Below, one piece after another: positions 27,693-37,271 of a DNA stretch of 64,000 nucleotides (positions are counted from its first letter, which is position 1; every line of letters starts with the position of its first letter). The notes under the pieces were generated by a model. It did not search any database. It had not been told where the DNA came from and worked only from the letters and a program-made list of their open reading frames with translations. The DNA is from Perkinsela sp. pyNocScin1. Its lineage: Eukaryota > Euglenozoa > Kinetoplastea > Prokinetoplastida > Perkinselidae. Where the stretch lies: positions 744,001 to 808,000 of the forward strand of contig CAXHTR010000006.1 of the NCBI GenBank assembly GCA_964019655.1. The letters run 5' to 3'. The translations under genes and the position numbers were made by a program.

Positions 27693-28190
27693 TCACATTT
27701 GAAAGTGATAAGGACTGCCATTTGGTGATGTATTTCCTTGGATTGAAGTGACCTGGGGCACTTGCATGTGCGCTTCAACGCATTGAATCGCTTCCATTTT
27801 TTTTGCAGTAAGTGTCGCAGCTTCTACAATCCTTAGGACAAGCGCTGCTGTAGCCCATGCACAAGAATCGTAGCGTCCTACATACAATGATGTTTTCCAA
27901 GTCTGTGCGCCTGAGCGCAGAGCCACTCCCTATAAACAAGAAGGCAAAGATCCTCGCACGATTATAAACGAAGGAAATCAAAGTAAGCATGATTATACTC
28001 CGGTAGAATGATACGCATCCAGCGCTCTGCCAGCTCGCTGAGAAGTCGAAGGAGCCCCTCAAGTAATATGGGAAAGCTCGCAGACTTTGAGCCAAAAACA
28101 ATCTTCCAGATTTTCTGTTCGATAATAATTGGCACACTAAAATTAGAGAGGCCGCGTGTCTCGTCGATGAGCTCTGGTTCCCATAAACCA
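27693..28190 (-). pseudogene. RNI-family middle fragment (unit B)
   Basis: This decayed frame aligns with residues about 68-192 of the intact RNI protein. LWEPELIDETRGLSNFSVP matches YWGPEVVDEANRAPNMQIP, and RWMRIILPEYNHAYFDFLRL matches NWDRIVLRMYSPEFFTYLHL. A TAA at 27962-27964 follows, then SCEDL (for PCEEL), then, in another frame, TDLENIIVCRTLRFLCMG (for DDIRNITQCRCLKFLSTG). It ends TSIQGNTSPNGSPYHF before TGA. It has no ATG at its start and at least two frame changes. Confidence 0.65.
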
Positions 28191-28442
28191 GGCTTTCTGG
28201 TCGTTTTTTTCGATTCACACCCCAGGGGTTGTGAGAGGACCTGAATTTCACACCCCTTAAATTGCGATGTGGAAGCTTGCCGTCACGCCCCTTTGGGATG
28301 GGACGGCTGTGTGCTATCTCCATGCTTGAAGATGTACATCGTCATCACAGCCTTAATGTGCTTGTAACGCTTTTTAGATCCTCCCAAGCGTCCGGAAAAA
28401 ACCCTTCGATTCTTAATATCGACCATCTCATTATTATAAAAT

Positions 28443-28991
28443 TTAGGCATCGCTGCTATTCGCACTAGCTGCTGCACTTTCCTTTATCTGTACTGAGTTG
28501 CTTGTCCCCTTCGTGTACTTTATCGCGTGCCAATTCGGTCGCTTCGCTTCTCTATACTTTTCAATCGCTCGTGCACTTATCTTCGTCTTCCCTATGTCGA
28601 CCACTCGCAGATCTTTGCGTTCCGCGATCGCATCAAGAAGCGTGTCGTCAACATATCGGCACTCCCATAACACCAAAGTGTGAAGATGCCCTTTGTTGGC
28701 CTGGATTAAAGGGGTGATAGACTCAGTGTCGAGATGCATATTGTCGAGCTTGATCGTCCGAAGTTCGGTAAATTTGGAGAGATAAAACAGCGTGTGGTCA
28801 CTCAAGTTGCTTAACTCGAAGCGAATGTGGCGCACACTCCGCTGTAGGGTCGGACTCATAAACAAAAGATACAGATGCCCATCCTCGCCGTACGGATCAA
28901 CTTCAAGCACAGAGATGCTTTATACTTGCGTGCATTGTGCAAGGGTAGCCAAAATGATTGACCCGAACGTAGTTTGCAAGTAGATCTCTTT
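28443..28991 (-). pseudogene. RNI-family 3' fragment with nonsense mutation (copy C)
   Basis: Same breakpoint and content as copy A, but a G-to-T change in a Glu codon creates a TAA at 28920-28922. Downstream it reads LEVDPYGEDGHLYLLFMSPT and ends with IKYTKGTSNSVQIKES. The shared upstream junction shows that truncation happened before the block was duplicated, and the stop arose afterwards. Confidence 0.75.
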
Positions 28992-28995
28992 CTAC

Positions 28996-29073
28996 TCAGG
29001 AGAGGAGGGCTGGGTCGAGGCGGCTGAGGTTCTCGTCGACTGTTATAAGTGTCAATATCTGCGGATACAGCAT
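28996..29073 (-). pseudogene. LRR-family N-terminal stub (copy C)
   Basis: A 25-codon frame from an ATG at 29073, MLYPQILTLITVDENLSRLD then PALLS and TGA. It is identical in structure to the stub at 23807-23884, with one change (Glu to Gln at residue 5). Confidence 0.7.
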
Positions 29074-29204
29074 GCGTAAAAGAAAGAAGAGGTGTTCTTC
29101 GGCATAAATTTGTGTGCGCAATCGAAACATTCGCGCGAAGTCGGAAAAATATGAAAATCAGATTTATAAGCGTTTAATAATTTTTATTTGTCTGAGAATA
29201 GGCT

Positions 29205-30185
29205 TCATGCGACCTTCCTTTGGCGCGGTGTATGATTTTCCATACTACGTGGAATTCCTTGCTCATCGACCACGTGCTCTATCTTGTTCCCATCAAAATA
29301 GACCCTGCGGTTCCCTTGGTGAACTAAAGCGGTTCCTTGCAGCTTATTCGCACCAAAGTCCATTGTGAGCTCAGGATACACTCTACTGAGACGAAATTCC
29401 CCGGAAAAAGCATTATGCGCTGCACTCAGGAGGTCCAGCGTTTTCGGAAGCTCAGAAAGATGCAGCGATCCCTCAAACTTATTGTCTTTTATGTAGAGAA
29501 CTTCGAGCTCTGGCGGGAGCGTACGGAAGTCGAATTCGCCCCCAAACTGATTTTGCCCCAAACTTACCTCTTTGAGATTTTCGGGAAGATTTGCAGTGTT
29601 TATTGTTCCCTCGAATTTGTTCTGATCAAGATAAAGCTTTTCGAGGCAATAAGGCAGCTCATCGAGGTTGACACTCCCTGAAAAATTATTTTCCCTGAGG
29701 CTAAGGTCGGTAAGCATCTCTGGCAGCGCTGTAAAGTCGCAACGGCCTTCAAACTGATTTTGATAAAGCACGATTTCCCTCACTCCGACTGGGAAGCCGC
29801 GGAAGTCCACTGTGCCACCAAAATCAGTCACTTGGATGTAAATCGAATCGAGATCTGGCGAGAGCGCTTTGGTATCAAGAGAGCCACAGACAGCCGTATC
29901 AGTTATATAAATGCTTTTGACTGTTTCAGGGACATAATTGAGTGATATGGTGCCGCTCATGTCCTCGCTTGTGATATTGAGCGCAGTCACGTTATCTTCG
30001 CCGTCGCACAGGACGATAAACCAGTCACGGACATCGAGATAAGAGCCATTATCGTCCTGAACAATCCCTTTGTTCTCAACCTTTGCGATGACCATCTCCA
30101 TGAGCGCTTGCTGGGAAAGCGAGTCGTAGTCAAGGCGGCCGAGGGACGGATCGACGGTGGCAGTAAAAACGCCAATCGGTTGCAT
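29205..30185 (-). CDS. LRR protein, about 9 repeats (326 aa)
   Basis: Unit C copy, almost the same as 24016 in repeats 3-8 and C-cap. The N-cap first Cys has become Arg (DVRDWFIVLCDGEDN), so the usual disulfide is lost. The start MQPIGVFTATVDPSLGRLDY is close to that of the 26609 copy. The mixture (5' end like unit B, 3' end like unit A) suggests gene conversion between copies. Confidence 0.9.
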   Translation of the reverse strand: MQPIGVFTATVDPSLGRLDYDSLSQQALMEMVIAKVENKGIVQDDNGSYLDVRDWFIVLCDGEDNVTALNITSEDMSGTISLNYVPETVKSIYITDTAVCGSLDTKALSPDLDSIYIQVTDFGGTVDFRGFPVGVREIVLYQNQFEGRCDFTALPEMLTDLSLRENNFSGSVNLDELPYCLEKLYLDQNKFEGTINTANLPENLKEVSLGQNQFGGEFDFRTLPPELEVLYIKDNKFEGSLHLSELPKTLDLLSAAHNAFSGEFRLSRVYPELTMDFGANKLQGTALVHQGNRRVYFDGNKIEHVVDEQGIPRSMENHTPRQRKVA

Positions 30186-30300
30186 GATACGAATTAGAAA
30201 AGGATACGAAAGCGTAGAAGTAACTCAATCATGTACATTTTTTGTTTCTTTCGTCAAAAGTGAATGAAAGTTCAACTCCGACGTAATTTTTGTCACAGGG

Positions 30301-30600
30301 TCACGTTTGAAAGTGATAAGGGCTACCATTTGGTGATGTGTTTCCTTGGATTGATGTGAACTTGGGCGCCCGCATGAGCGCTTCAACGCGTGAAATCGCC
30401 TCCATTTTTTTTTGCTATAGATGACTTTCTGTAAGTTTTGCAGCTTCTGCAGTGCTGTCATATGCTCAGGACGAGCGCTTCTGTACCCCATATCAAAGAC
30501 TCACATCGTCCTTCGCCAAGTGATGCTTCCAAGTATGTGCGCGTGATCGCAGAGCCACACCCTTTTCCACAAGAAGACGAAGATCCTCGCACGGGTGGAA
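30301..30600 (-). pseudogene. RNI-family middle fragment (unit C)
   Basis: HPCEDLRLLVEKGVAL matches HPCEELRLETADLNL of the intact RNI protein (residues about 138-152). The homology continues in shifting frames to the same TSIQGNTSPNGSPYHF end as the unit B relic, closing at TGA 30301-30303. An A9 run here replaces A8 in unit B and moves the frame. The residues before HPC do not match RNI. Confidence 0.6.
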
Positions 30601-30837
30601 ACACTTTTATGGCATGTCTTACTCGCACGGGTGTATTCATGCTATCTAGAAATGCTGCATACTGGCCATTTGAAACTATTCCATCAATCATTCATAAGAG
30701 TAAGAATAAAATGGAAGAGATATGATGCAGATCGGTAGATGCTTTGTAATCATGTTTATATCCCTAAGAATTACTGTGAATGTGCTTTTACTATCTTTAT
30801 TTACTCATTTTACACATTGTGCGTCGTTTTGATCGGA

Positions 30838-31680
30838 TTACGATCCAGGCAGAAGTTCTTTTTCGAATGCGTGCACCTTCCCCGACTCCGTCACGACAGA
30901 CGTGATCTTTGTGCCTCGAAGTGTAAGCGCATCGAACCGCAAGAGCTCGCTCGATATCACTGCCACTCCCGAAAAATCGTTCTCGTGTGCTGACACCTCG
31001 TAGAGACCCCCCAGATTTCGCAGGATAAAGCTCCCCGATAGCTTGTTGCTATGCAAGTGAAGCTCCGCAAGATTCTTTGGCAGTTTGTCGAGCGAAATTT
31101 CCCCTGCAAAGGCATTGTTCGACAGGTCGAGTGTGATAAGACTCTCTGGAAGCGAATCAAGGCGAAGACTTCCGCTGAATTCGTTTTCGTTGACTCGAAA
31201 CTCTTGAAGATTTGGAGGCAGCGCGGAAAGGTCGCACTCTCCCGAAAAATTGTTCAACTGGAGATCGAAATGCTGCATCGCTTTTGGGATCGTGCGCATA
31301 TTCACGCTTCCTTCAAAATAATTGTCATCCAAATGGAATACTTCTAGTCCAGACGGGAGTGCAGCTGTGTCAAGTGTTCCAGCGAGAGACGAATTGCAAG
31401 AGATTCTTACATCTCGGATACTTTGTGGGAGGTAGTCGAGGCTGAGCGTGCCTTGAAACACACACTCGAGGCAAAACGCAGTAACATTGCCTTCTTTGTC
31501 GCACGTCGTCGTTTCCCACTTGCAAGCGTCGCGGAATGCACCATCCTCGCCGTGGAACTCTTCTTGGGTGTCGTCTGTGAGGCCTGCGATGGTGAGTTCC
31601 ATGCGAGTCTGATCATTGAGCATGGACAGGTCCACCTTGCCGAGGCCGCTGTCGATGCAAATGAATGTGAGTGGAAGCAT
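30838..31680 (-). CDS. LRR protein with VTESG cap (280 aa)
   Basis: Full-length relative of the shortened 25106 gene. It has the leader MLPLTFICID, LGKVDLSMLNDQTRMEL, the N-cap ACKWETTTCDKEGN, seven repeats and the C-cap SVVTESGKVHAFEKELLPGS. The first repeat is two residues longer than usual (SCNSSLAGTLDTAALP). The cap form VTESG in place of VDExG is unusual. It closes the duplicated block on the right. Confidence 0.9.
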   Translation of the reverse strand: MLPLTFICIDSGLGKVDLSMLNDQTRMELTIAGLTDDTQEEFHGEDGAFRDACKWETTTCDKEGNVTAFCLECVFQGTLSLDYLPQSIRDVRISCNSSLAGTLDTAALPSGLEVFHLDDNYFEGSVNMRTIPKAMQHFDLQLNNFSGECDLSALPPNLQEFRVNENEFSGSLRLDSLPESLITLDLSNNAFAGEISLDKLPKNLAELHLHSNKLSGSFILRNLGGLYEVSAHENDFSGVAVISSELLRFDALTLRGTKITSVVTESGKVHAFEKELLPGS

Positions 31681-32209
31681 TTGAAGTTGGTTGATAGTAA
31701 TCTTGTAAAAAAGAGAATGATAACATGTGCGATGTCAGCGTTGATAGGCAAAGAGTTGGGATCATAAGTAATGGAATAGGATTGCACTTAAATCCACGCT
31801 TGTCACGGAATTCCTCAGTGGCATTTACAACCATTCGTCTCCTGATGTGGACAACCAAAATACACAGGTGCTCTTCATCGGCTATGAACTGTACCTATTC
31901 TCCAAAGAGCAGATCTTATAATACTGCAATGGGGCACTCGTGAATGAAGGTCATCAAACTCAAGTTATGCTCTCTATTGCTTACTACTACATGTATGAAT
32001 CAATTCCTGGAAGTAACAGGCCACTAGGGAAGCAGTAGAGAACTGAATACCTTGCAAGCACTGTGCCTCTGACGCTCAGGTACGCATTCAAAACTCATAG
32101 CAGTTACAAAAAAAAAGAAATGCATTCGCATTCTGAAAACCGAATCCCTACTTCACTCTATTCAATTAATATTAAATCTCCCGTCTCTCTTAACAACTTT
32201 TAACTTATT
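31681..32209. other. Intergenic, possible tiny LRR trace
   Basis: About 530 bases. Around 31780-31860 the minus strand reads RRMVVNATEEFRDKRG, which faintly recalls the ME...EEFRDNEG stretch before the N-cap of family members. It is too short to call. Nothing else is seen. Confidence 0.35.
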
Positions 32210-32998
32210 TCAAAGTGTAATGCATGCTGGCTTCTCCCCAGTACCGACTGGCACGAGCCTCGTACGGCCAATCTCTATCCTTTGAAGACCCGCCGGTAGG
32301 TTGTCGTAGGAGAATTCCCCGACAAAGTCGTTCATGTACAACTTCATCGACTGAAGACTCTCAGGGAGGTTTGACAGGCATGGATCGCCCACAAGTTTAT
32401 TCTGCTCGATATGCAGCAAGCGCAGTGATGCTGGCAGGGACGACAGGTCGATGCTCCCCGAAAATTTGTTCATCGCGAGGTCAAGATCTTCCAAGGTGGG
32501 TGGAAGCTGTGTGAAATTGAGCTCACCTGAGAATTCGTTCACCAAGAGGAGCAACCGCTCCATTTTCGGCGGTAAGGTCACTAGATCGACACTGCCGTAG
32601 AACAAATTGCACTGCGTATCGAGGACTTCGAGTGACCTGGGCAGGAGCGCAGTCGAGAGCGTTCCGATAAGCTTTGGCTGATCCTCTGTCCACTCGAATG
32701 TTGACATGCTTGCCAGGCGCAGCTTTTCAGGCAAAAGATCGAGCGATATCTCACCACTGACGTCAGTCCCATCCCAGTCGATTTTGATGATGTTCCGCGA
32801 TTCGTCGCACATATTGCCATGCCACTGGCAGACATCTTCAAGGGCTTTCCCTCCCATGATGTTTCTGGGTCTTGTGATGACACGCTGTGATGATCTGCTG
32901 AGTGTGCTGATCAGAAGTTCCATGCGGCTGCTGTCGTCTAGCATCGATGGGTCAAAGCGGCCGATGGGTGCGTCGACTGTGGCGAATATGGAGAGCAT
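32210..32998 (-). CDS. LRR protein, about 7 repeats (262 aa)
   Basis: I use the ATG at 32998 (MLSIFATVDAPIGRFDPSML); the earlier in-frame Met lies within the pyrimidine-rich leader. The N-cap is VCQWHGNMCDESRNIIKIDW. The first repeat holds the insert WTEDQPKLIGTLSTALLP and the end is LVPVGTGEKPACITL, both like the 21936 gene. The conserved DDSSRMELLIS replaces the commoner SDQALMEML. Confidence 0.9.
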   Translation of the reverse strand: MLSIFATVDAPIGRFDPSMLDDSSRMELLISTLSRSSQRVITRPRNIMGGKALEDVCQWHGNMCDESRNIIKIDWDGTDVSGEISLDLLPEKLRLASMSTFEWTEDQPKLIGTLSTALLPRSLEVLDTQCNLFYGSVDLVTLPPKMERLLLLVNEFSGELNFTQLPPTLEDLDLAMNKFSGSIDLSSLPASLRLLHIEQNKLVGDPCLSNLPESLQSMKLYMNDFVGEFSYDNLPAGLQRIEIGRTRLVPVGTGEKPACITL

Positions 32999-33561
32999 TT
33001 CAGAATAGAAGATTGATAAGATCACGAGGGTTGAAGATGATATAGAGGTCAGATTTCGGAAGAAAAACTAGAAAAGGGGAAAATGATTAATCTTTCAGGC
33101 ACATTGAGAAACATTTGCAGCTTCAGAAGCTCTCAAATTTTGTGGATATGGTACTTTCGATCCTTGCAATGATTCACTAGATTTTTGAAAAAAGGTCTTC
33201 GCGACCCCCACCCTTGAGGGAAAGCACTTGGTATCACTACTCCAATAGGCTGATGCGTTAAAATTTTCCGCAGAAAATTTTTGAAATCTTCGTGACCCCC
33301 ACTTAGTGCATCATTTCCTTATAATCCCTAAACATTGCCGTTTTTCAGTCTCTGAATAGTGGAAAATCGCTTGGCATTTTCAAATGGTGATGATTCCTTC
33401 ATACATTCGATTATAGAGTAAAAACGAATCTAAAGTCTGTACAACCTGCAAATGCTTCGAATTCTGATAGCAGTTCTTACATCTCTATATTGGCCCTCAT
33501 AAATATCTATCGCTATATTTGAAGAACATTTGCCTTCAGAACAAAAAATCGACGCAGCACC
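32999..33561. other. Intergenic with a short direct repeat
   Basis: About 560 bases without a gene. TCTTCGCGACCCCCAC at 33196-33211 recurs as TCTTCGTGACCCCCAC at 33287-33302, each after a TTTTTGAAA stretch. The purpose is unknown. Confidence 0.5.
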
Positions 33562-34386
33562 TCAGTGCACAAATCCCATCCACTCAAGCTCGCATGCACT
33601 CCCATCTGCGCGGTAGACATTCCCCTTCAGTGCCATGTCGAGGCGAATGAGCACATTCAGGTTCGAAGCATCAACAATCGCTTTATCTGTGCGAAATGCA
33701 TTATGAAAGAGTTTTATCATAATGAGCGCACGTGGAACATTTCTGAGGTCAATGCGACCCGAGAGCGCGTTGTTCGCCAGGTCGAGGTGACTGAGCCAGA
33801 GCGGCAAGTTATCAAGCCTCACCTCCCCACAAAACGCATTGAGCTGTGCCATAAAGTGTTCCATTTTCTCCGGAAGAAATTCCATCGCCAAACTTCCGCT
33901 GAGGCTGTTATTCGAAATGTCAACGTGCCGCAGGTCTCGTGGGAGGCCATTGACGTTAAATGTCCCCTGGATGCAGTTACTCGGTATGGAAAAGACCTCG
34001 AGTCCTTCGGGCAGGCGTTGTGTCTCGATGGACCCTTCAAACTCCATTTCGATTATTTTGAGAATTTGGAGTGTCAGTGGCAGGTACTCGAAGTCGATCG
34101 ACCCTCCCTGGCTGAATGGACTCTTTGTGATGCTGCGTCTTTCTGTCTCATCTTCTATCAAAAGCTCTTGGATATCGATATCAATGTGTGTGATGTTCCC
34201 ACTTTCATCAAAGGCGAGGATGTACCACTCTCGGATGCTGATGGGGTCACCAGCGGCGTCTTTTGTTATTGCGACGTCATAGAAGTCTTGGACAAGCATT
34301 TCCATGAGGGACTGCTGCGGGATGGCGCGTTTGTCGAAGCGGCCGATTGGCATGTCTGCTGCGGTGAGGATGGCAAAAAGGAGCAT
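33562..34386 (-). CDS. LRR protein lacking N-cap cysteines (274 aa)
   Basis: It starts MLLFAILTAADMPIGRFDKR, followed by QQSLMEMLV. The cap has become SIREWYILAFDESGNITHID: the Trp and the GNIT turn remain but both cysteines are gone, as in the 7346 gene. Six to seven repeats follow, then the cap GNVYRADGSACELEW, a variant of the VDExGxxHAWE type. The longer open frame to 34437 has no family support. Confidence 0.88.
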   Translation of the reverse strand: MLLFAILTAADMPIGRFDKRAIPQQSLMEMLVQDFYDVAITKDAAGDPISIREWYILAFDESGNITHIDIDIQELLIEDETERRSITKSPFSQGGSIDFEYLPLTLQILKIIEMEFEGSIETQRLPEGLEVFSIPSNCIQGTFNVNGLPRDLRHVDISNNSLSGSLAMEFLPEKMEHFMAQLNAFCGEVRLDNLPLWLSHLDLANNALSGRIDLRNVPRALIMIKLFHNAFRTDKAIVDASNLNVLIRLDMALKGNVYRADGSACELEWMGFVH

Positions 34387-34523
34387 GAATATATTGATCG
34401 TGTGGAAATAAAAAATTCTTAGAGTGTGGAGTGGCACAGAGGAAAAAATGGTGATTCATTGATATTTTCATCGATAGAAAGTATCTGTCTAGGTTCGCTC
34501 GACTTTAAGCTGCCTTCAGGAAA

Positions 34524-34557
34524 ATTTTATATTGACCCCAATTTTATATTGACCCCA
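34524..34557. repeat. Perfect tandem repeat, 2 x 17 bp
   Basis: ATTTTATATTGACCCCA occurs twice in direct succession (34524-34540 and 34541-34557) in the spacer upstream of the 33562 gene. It is an exact duplication of 17 bp. Confidence 0.9.
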
Positions 34558-34848
34558 GAATTCATGTTCTGAGAAGTGAGAAACAAAAGTGTTTCCATCG
34601 GCTAAGCCAATTTGATCTTCCTAGTATCACTATTGAAACCGCTCGCAAGCGTTTATGTAAGAACCACAACGTTTCAATCTGAATGGGCTACATCACGTCT
34701 TGAATTTATGAAGTTGATCAATCAAGGACACATTGCCATGATGGAACTTGCGAAGCAAGCAGAATCTGATTATTCAAAACAGCATGAAAGTTCAATTTCT
34801 TACAAATTTTCTACCCATGTCCTCTGTTTCATCCACTCTGCCACTAAT
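34558..34848. other. Intergenic, no gene seen
   Basis: About 290 bases between the tandem repeat and the stop of the first double-module gene. No motif recognised. Confidence 0.4.
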
Positions 34849-36555
34849 CTATTCCTCATCCCGACATTCACTGTATGGAACACCATCCGTGTCCACTGTC
34901 CCTTCAATATGTCTACAGCCGTGTGTTGACCAGGCGCAGGGCACATCTCTGGCAACCACGACTTTCCCCACAAAATCATTCTCACTCAAGACAACGCAGA
35001 TAAGACTCGGTGGCATTCGTGTCATGCGCACTCGTCCGTCAAGATTATTTTTTCGCAGATCAAGCTTCTCGAGGCACGCTGGCAGGAGGTTGAGGTTGAT
35101 AGTGCCTTTAAACAAGCATCCCCTGAGATTTAAATCTCGAAGTGTTTTCGGCAGACTTGTTAGGTTCAGGGTCCCCCCAAAACAATTCACGCTGGCATCA
35201 AGAATTTCCATGTGTATCGGGAGCTGATCGAGCGCAACAGGCCCTTTGAAATAATTCAAACTTACGTCGAGTGTGACGAGGCTCATCGGTAGTCGCTCAA
35301 GCTTGAAATCCCCCTGCATGCAGTTCTTTGGCACCTTCAGTTCTCGGAGAAGCTTCGGGAGATGCTTCGTCCGAATGCCTCCTCCCAAAGTCTTTTCGTA
35401 TCCGCTAATTTCCACGGAAGTGACCATGCGCGGCAGCTTATCAAAGTCGAATCGGCCCTTCACTGTTTTATAGCCGGTGTCCTCAGTGATTTTAATGCGT
35501 GTCACTCGCATCAACGAATCAAACTCAAACCCTTTCCAGAGCTTGAGGGGCAGTGGTTGCTTTTTGCGCTTCAGGAACATTCGCTTTGTTTCGCTGTCAA
35601 GATTGTCAATAAAGGCCATCATATGCGGTAAATCATTATAATCCTGTGGCATTTGCTTGTAAACCTTGCCATTTGCGTTCGCTACGCCAGTAATATACTC
35701 ATTGTCGTACTGAACGTAAGGGAGCATATCGATATTGATCACAGCGACCCCTGTGAATTCATTGTTTCGCAGATCGAGTCTTTCCAAGCTACTGGGAAGC
35801 TTCGCAGCGTGGATAGACCCGCAGAGACGGTTGTGAGAAAGGTTGATATAATATTTATAAGCGATATTTTCTGGTAAATAATCGAGGCTAATCTCTCCGA
35901 AGAAGCCACTTTTCATGAGGTTGAGCTGAAACAGCACATGCGGTAAGTTTCGCATCTTGATTTTTCCATGGAGGGGAAGAGAACTCAGAAACAGCACGCG
36001 CAGGCTAATTGGGAGTTTTTCGAGTGCAATGCTGCCAGAAAAAAGATTTTCATTTGCGTACAGCGTGCATAAGTGTTTCGGGAGCTTCGTCAGGTTGCAG
36101 CTGCCGCAAAAACGGTTGTGTGAAATGTTGAGCATCTCCATTTGTGCTGGCAGGTGGCGAAAGTCGAATTCGCCGTGGAAGGAATTACTGTAGATATGAA
36201 ATTGGCGGAGACTGCTGGGCAGTGCTTGCGTCAGCACAGTTCCGTAGAAGTCGCTGTCCTTTGGAAGACAACAGTTTGAGATATGGAGAGGAAGGTACGC
36301 AATCTCCAGAAGGGCACCTTTGTCGTTGGCAGGAAACGCTTCTCTGTCTATTTTCACAACTTGGCGCCTTCCGTTGCACTTGACTCCTGGCCAGCGGCAC
36401 ACTGGCAGGTATCGACCGCTCGGGTGCTGGAATGGTTTCTTGAACTCGTCGCTTGTTTTCTCGATGAGTGCCTCCATAAGCGTCTGGTCGGACAGGTCAG
36501 TCATATTGATGTCTGCAGATGCGCGATTTGGCACCAGGAGTAGAGGTGCTTGCAT
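34849..36555 (-). CDS. Double-module LRR protein (568 aa)
   Basis: Two LRR modules are fused. Module 1 has the leader MQAPLLLVPNRASAD, DLSDQTLMEALIEKTSDEF, the N-cap VCRWPGVKCNGRR and about eight repeats ending with the cap VANANGKVYKQMP. A linker (LPHMMAFIDNLDSETKRMF, PLPLKLWKGFEF) leads to a second start-like segment, VTRIKITEDTGYKTVKGRFD, and seven more repeats. The end is EGTVDTDGVPYSECRDEE. The linker lacks cysteines and appears to be a rebuilt, disulfide-free N-cap. It is closely related to the genes at 37272 and 39057. Confidence 0.92.
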   Translation of the reverse strand: MQAPLLLVPNRASADINMTDLSDQTLMEALIEKTSDEFKKPFQHPSGRYLPVCRWPGVKCNGRRQVVKIDREAFPANDKGALLEIAYLPLHISNCCLPKDSDFYGTVLTQALPSSLRQFHIYSNSFHGEFDFRHLPAQMEMLNISHNRFCGSCNLTKLPKHLCTLYANENLFSGSIALEKLPISLRVLFLSSLPLHGKIKMRNLPHVLFQLNLMKSGFFGEISLDYLPENIAYKYYINLSHNRLCGSIHAAKLPSSLERLDLRNNEFTGVAVINIDMLPYVQYDNEYITGVANANGKVYKQMPQDYNDLPHMMAFIDNLDSETKRMFLKRKKQPLPLKLWKGFEFDSLMRVTRIKITEDTGYKTVKGRFDFDKLPRMVTSVEISGYEKTLGGGIRTKHLPKLLRELKVPKNCMQGDFKLERLPMSLVTLDVSLNYFKGPVALDQLPIHMEILDASVNCFGGTLNLTSLPKTLRDLNLRGCLFKGTINLNLLPACLEKLDLRKNNLDGRVRMTRMPPSLICVVLSENDFVGKVVVARDVPCAWSTHGCRHIEGTVDTDGVPYSECRDEE

Positions 36556-37271
36556 GGTAATTGAGCAAAAATAGCGTTAGGGGACGAACGTAACTCACAT
36601 GAAAGAATTATCATACAAGTTCAATACAAAGGTATTGTTGTTGAAATGCAGCGTCTGAATTCGCAATTTCAAATAAACAGTATGATTTTCATATCAACCG
36701 TCACATTTTTCATGCTGCAAGGAGGCAAACTCATTGGCACATGCACTAGTAGAAGAGAAGTATAATCGCTTCTTGATAACACAGATCTTGCTTTCTCTTT
36801 TCTCTGAAGTATAATCCGGGATTTCCTAAAAGCTTAAAGGATGATAAGAACGATGCACGCTATTCCCGAATAAAAGTATTCCTAAAGAGTGGACATTTCT
36901 AGAGAAGCTTGTTTGATAGGCTTTCAAAGCAGCCACTTTTTCAAATTTGGACGCAACAGGGATTTTGCGCACTCCTTTGGCTGTGCAAAGACATCATCTC
37001 TATCGTACTTCTGACTGCAAAACATTTCCGTACCCTCTCGGTAAAGTTTATAAGGTAATTAGATAACTGTAAGAGCAGGGGGTGATTTGTTGTGCAGGAA
37101 TCACATTTGTCAGGCCTGTATTCAATCAAAGGAGGACACATTTTAGTAAAGATAATCACGAAGAAAACAGAAATCTGATCATTCCAAAAGGATGCATTCA
37201 ACCTTTCTCAAAATTTCTATGAGTAAATTATCCTCTATTTCATCCACTCTGTTGCAAGGCGTTGCTACAGC
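36556..37271. other. Intergenic with one weak small frame
   Basis: About 715 bases. On the minus strand an ATG at 37141 after CTGTTTTCTTCGTGATTATC opens 66 codons to 36941 (MCPPLIEYRPDKCDSCTTN and onward). The upstream tract is like that of real genes, but no family is recognised and the frame may be chance. Confidence 0.3.

Larger units (their letters stand above)
28345..30200. repeat. Segmental duplication, unit C
   Basis: Co-linear counterpart of 23155-25020. Near identity covers the RNI fragment, the stub and most of the LRR gene. To the right, 30180-30600 also matches 27560-27960 of unit B, so the original unit probably included an RNI middle region as well. Confidence 0.8.

Noticed and set aside
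31613-31858. Minus-strand frame with an EEFRDKRG string as an LRR relic
   Set aside because: Only about eight residues match the family; too short to distinguish from chance.
33565-34422. Plus-strand open frame of 285 codons
   Set aside because: Antisense shadow of the LRR gene at 33562, with no motif of its own.
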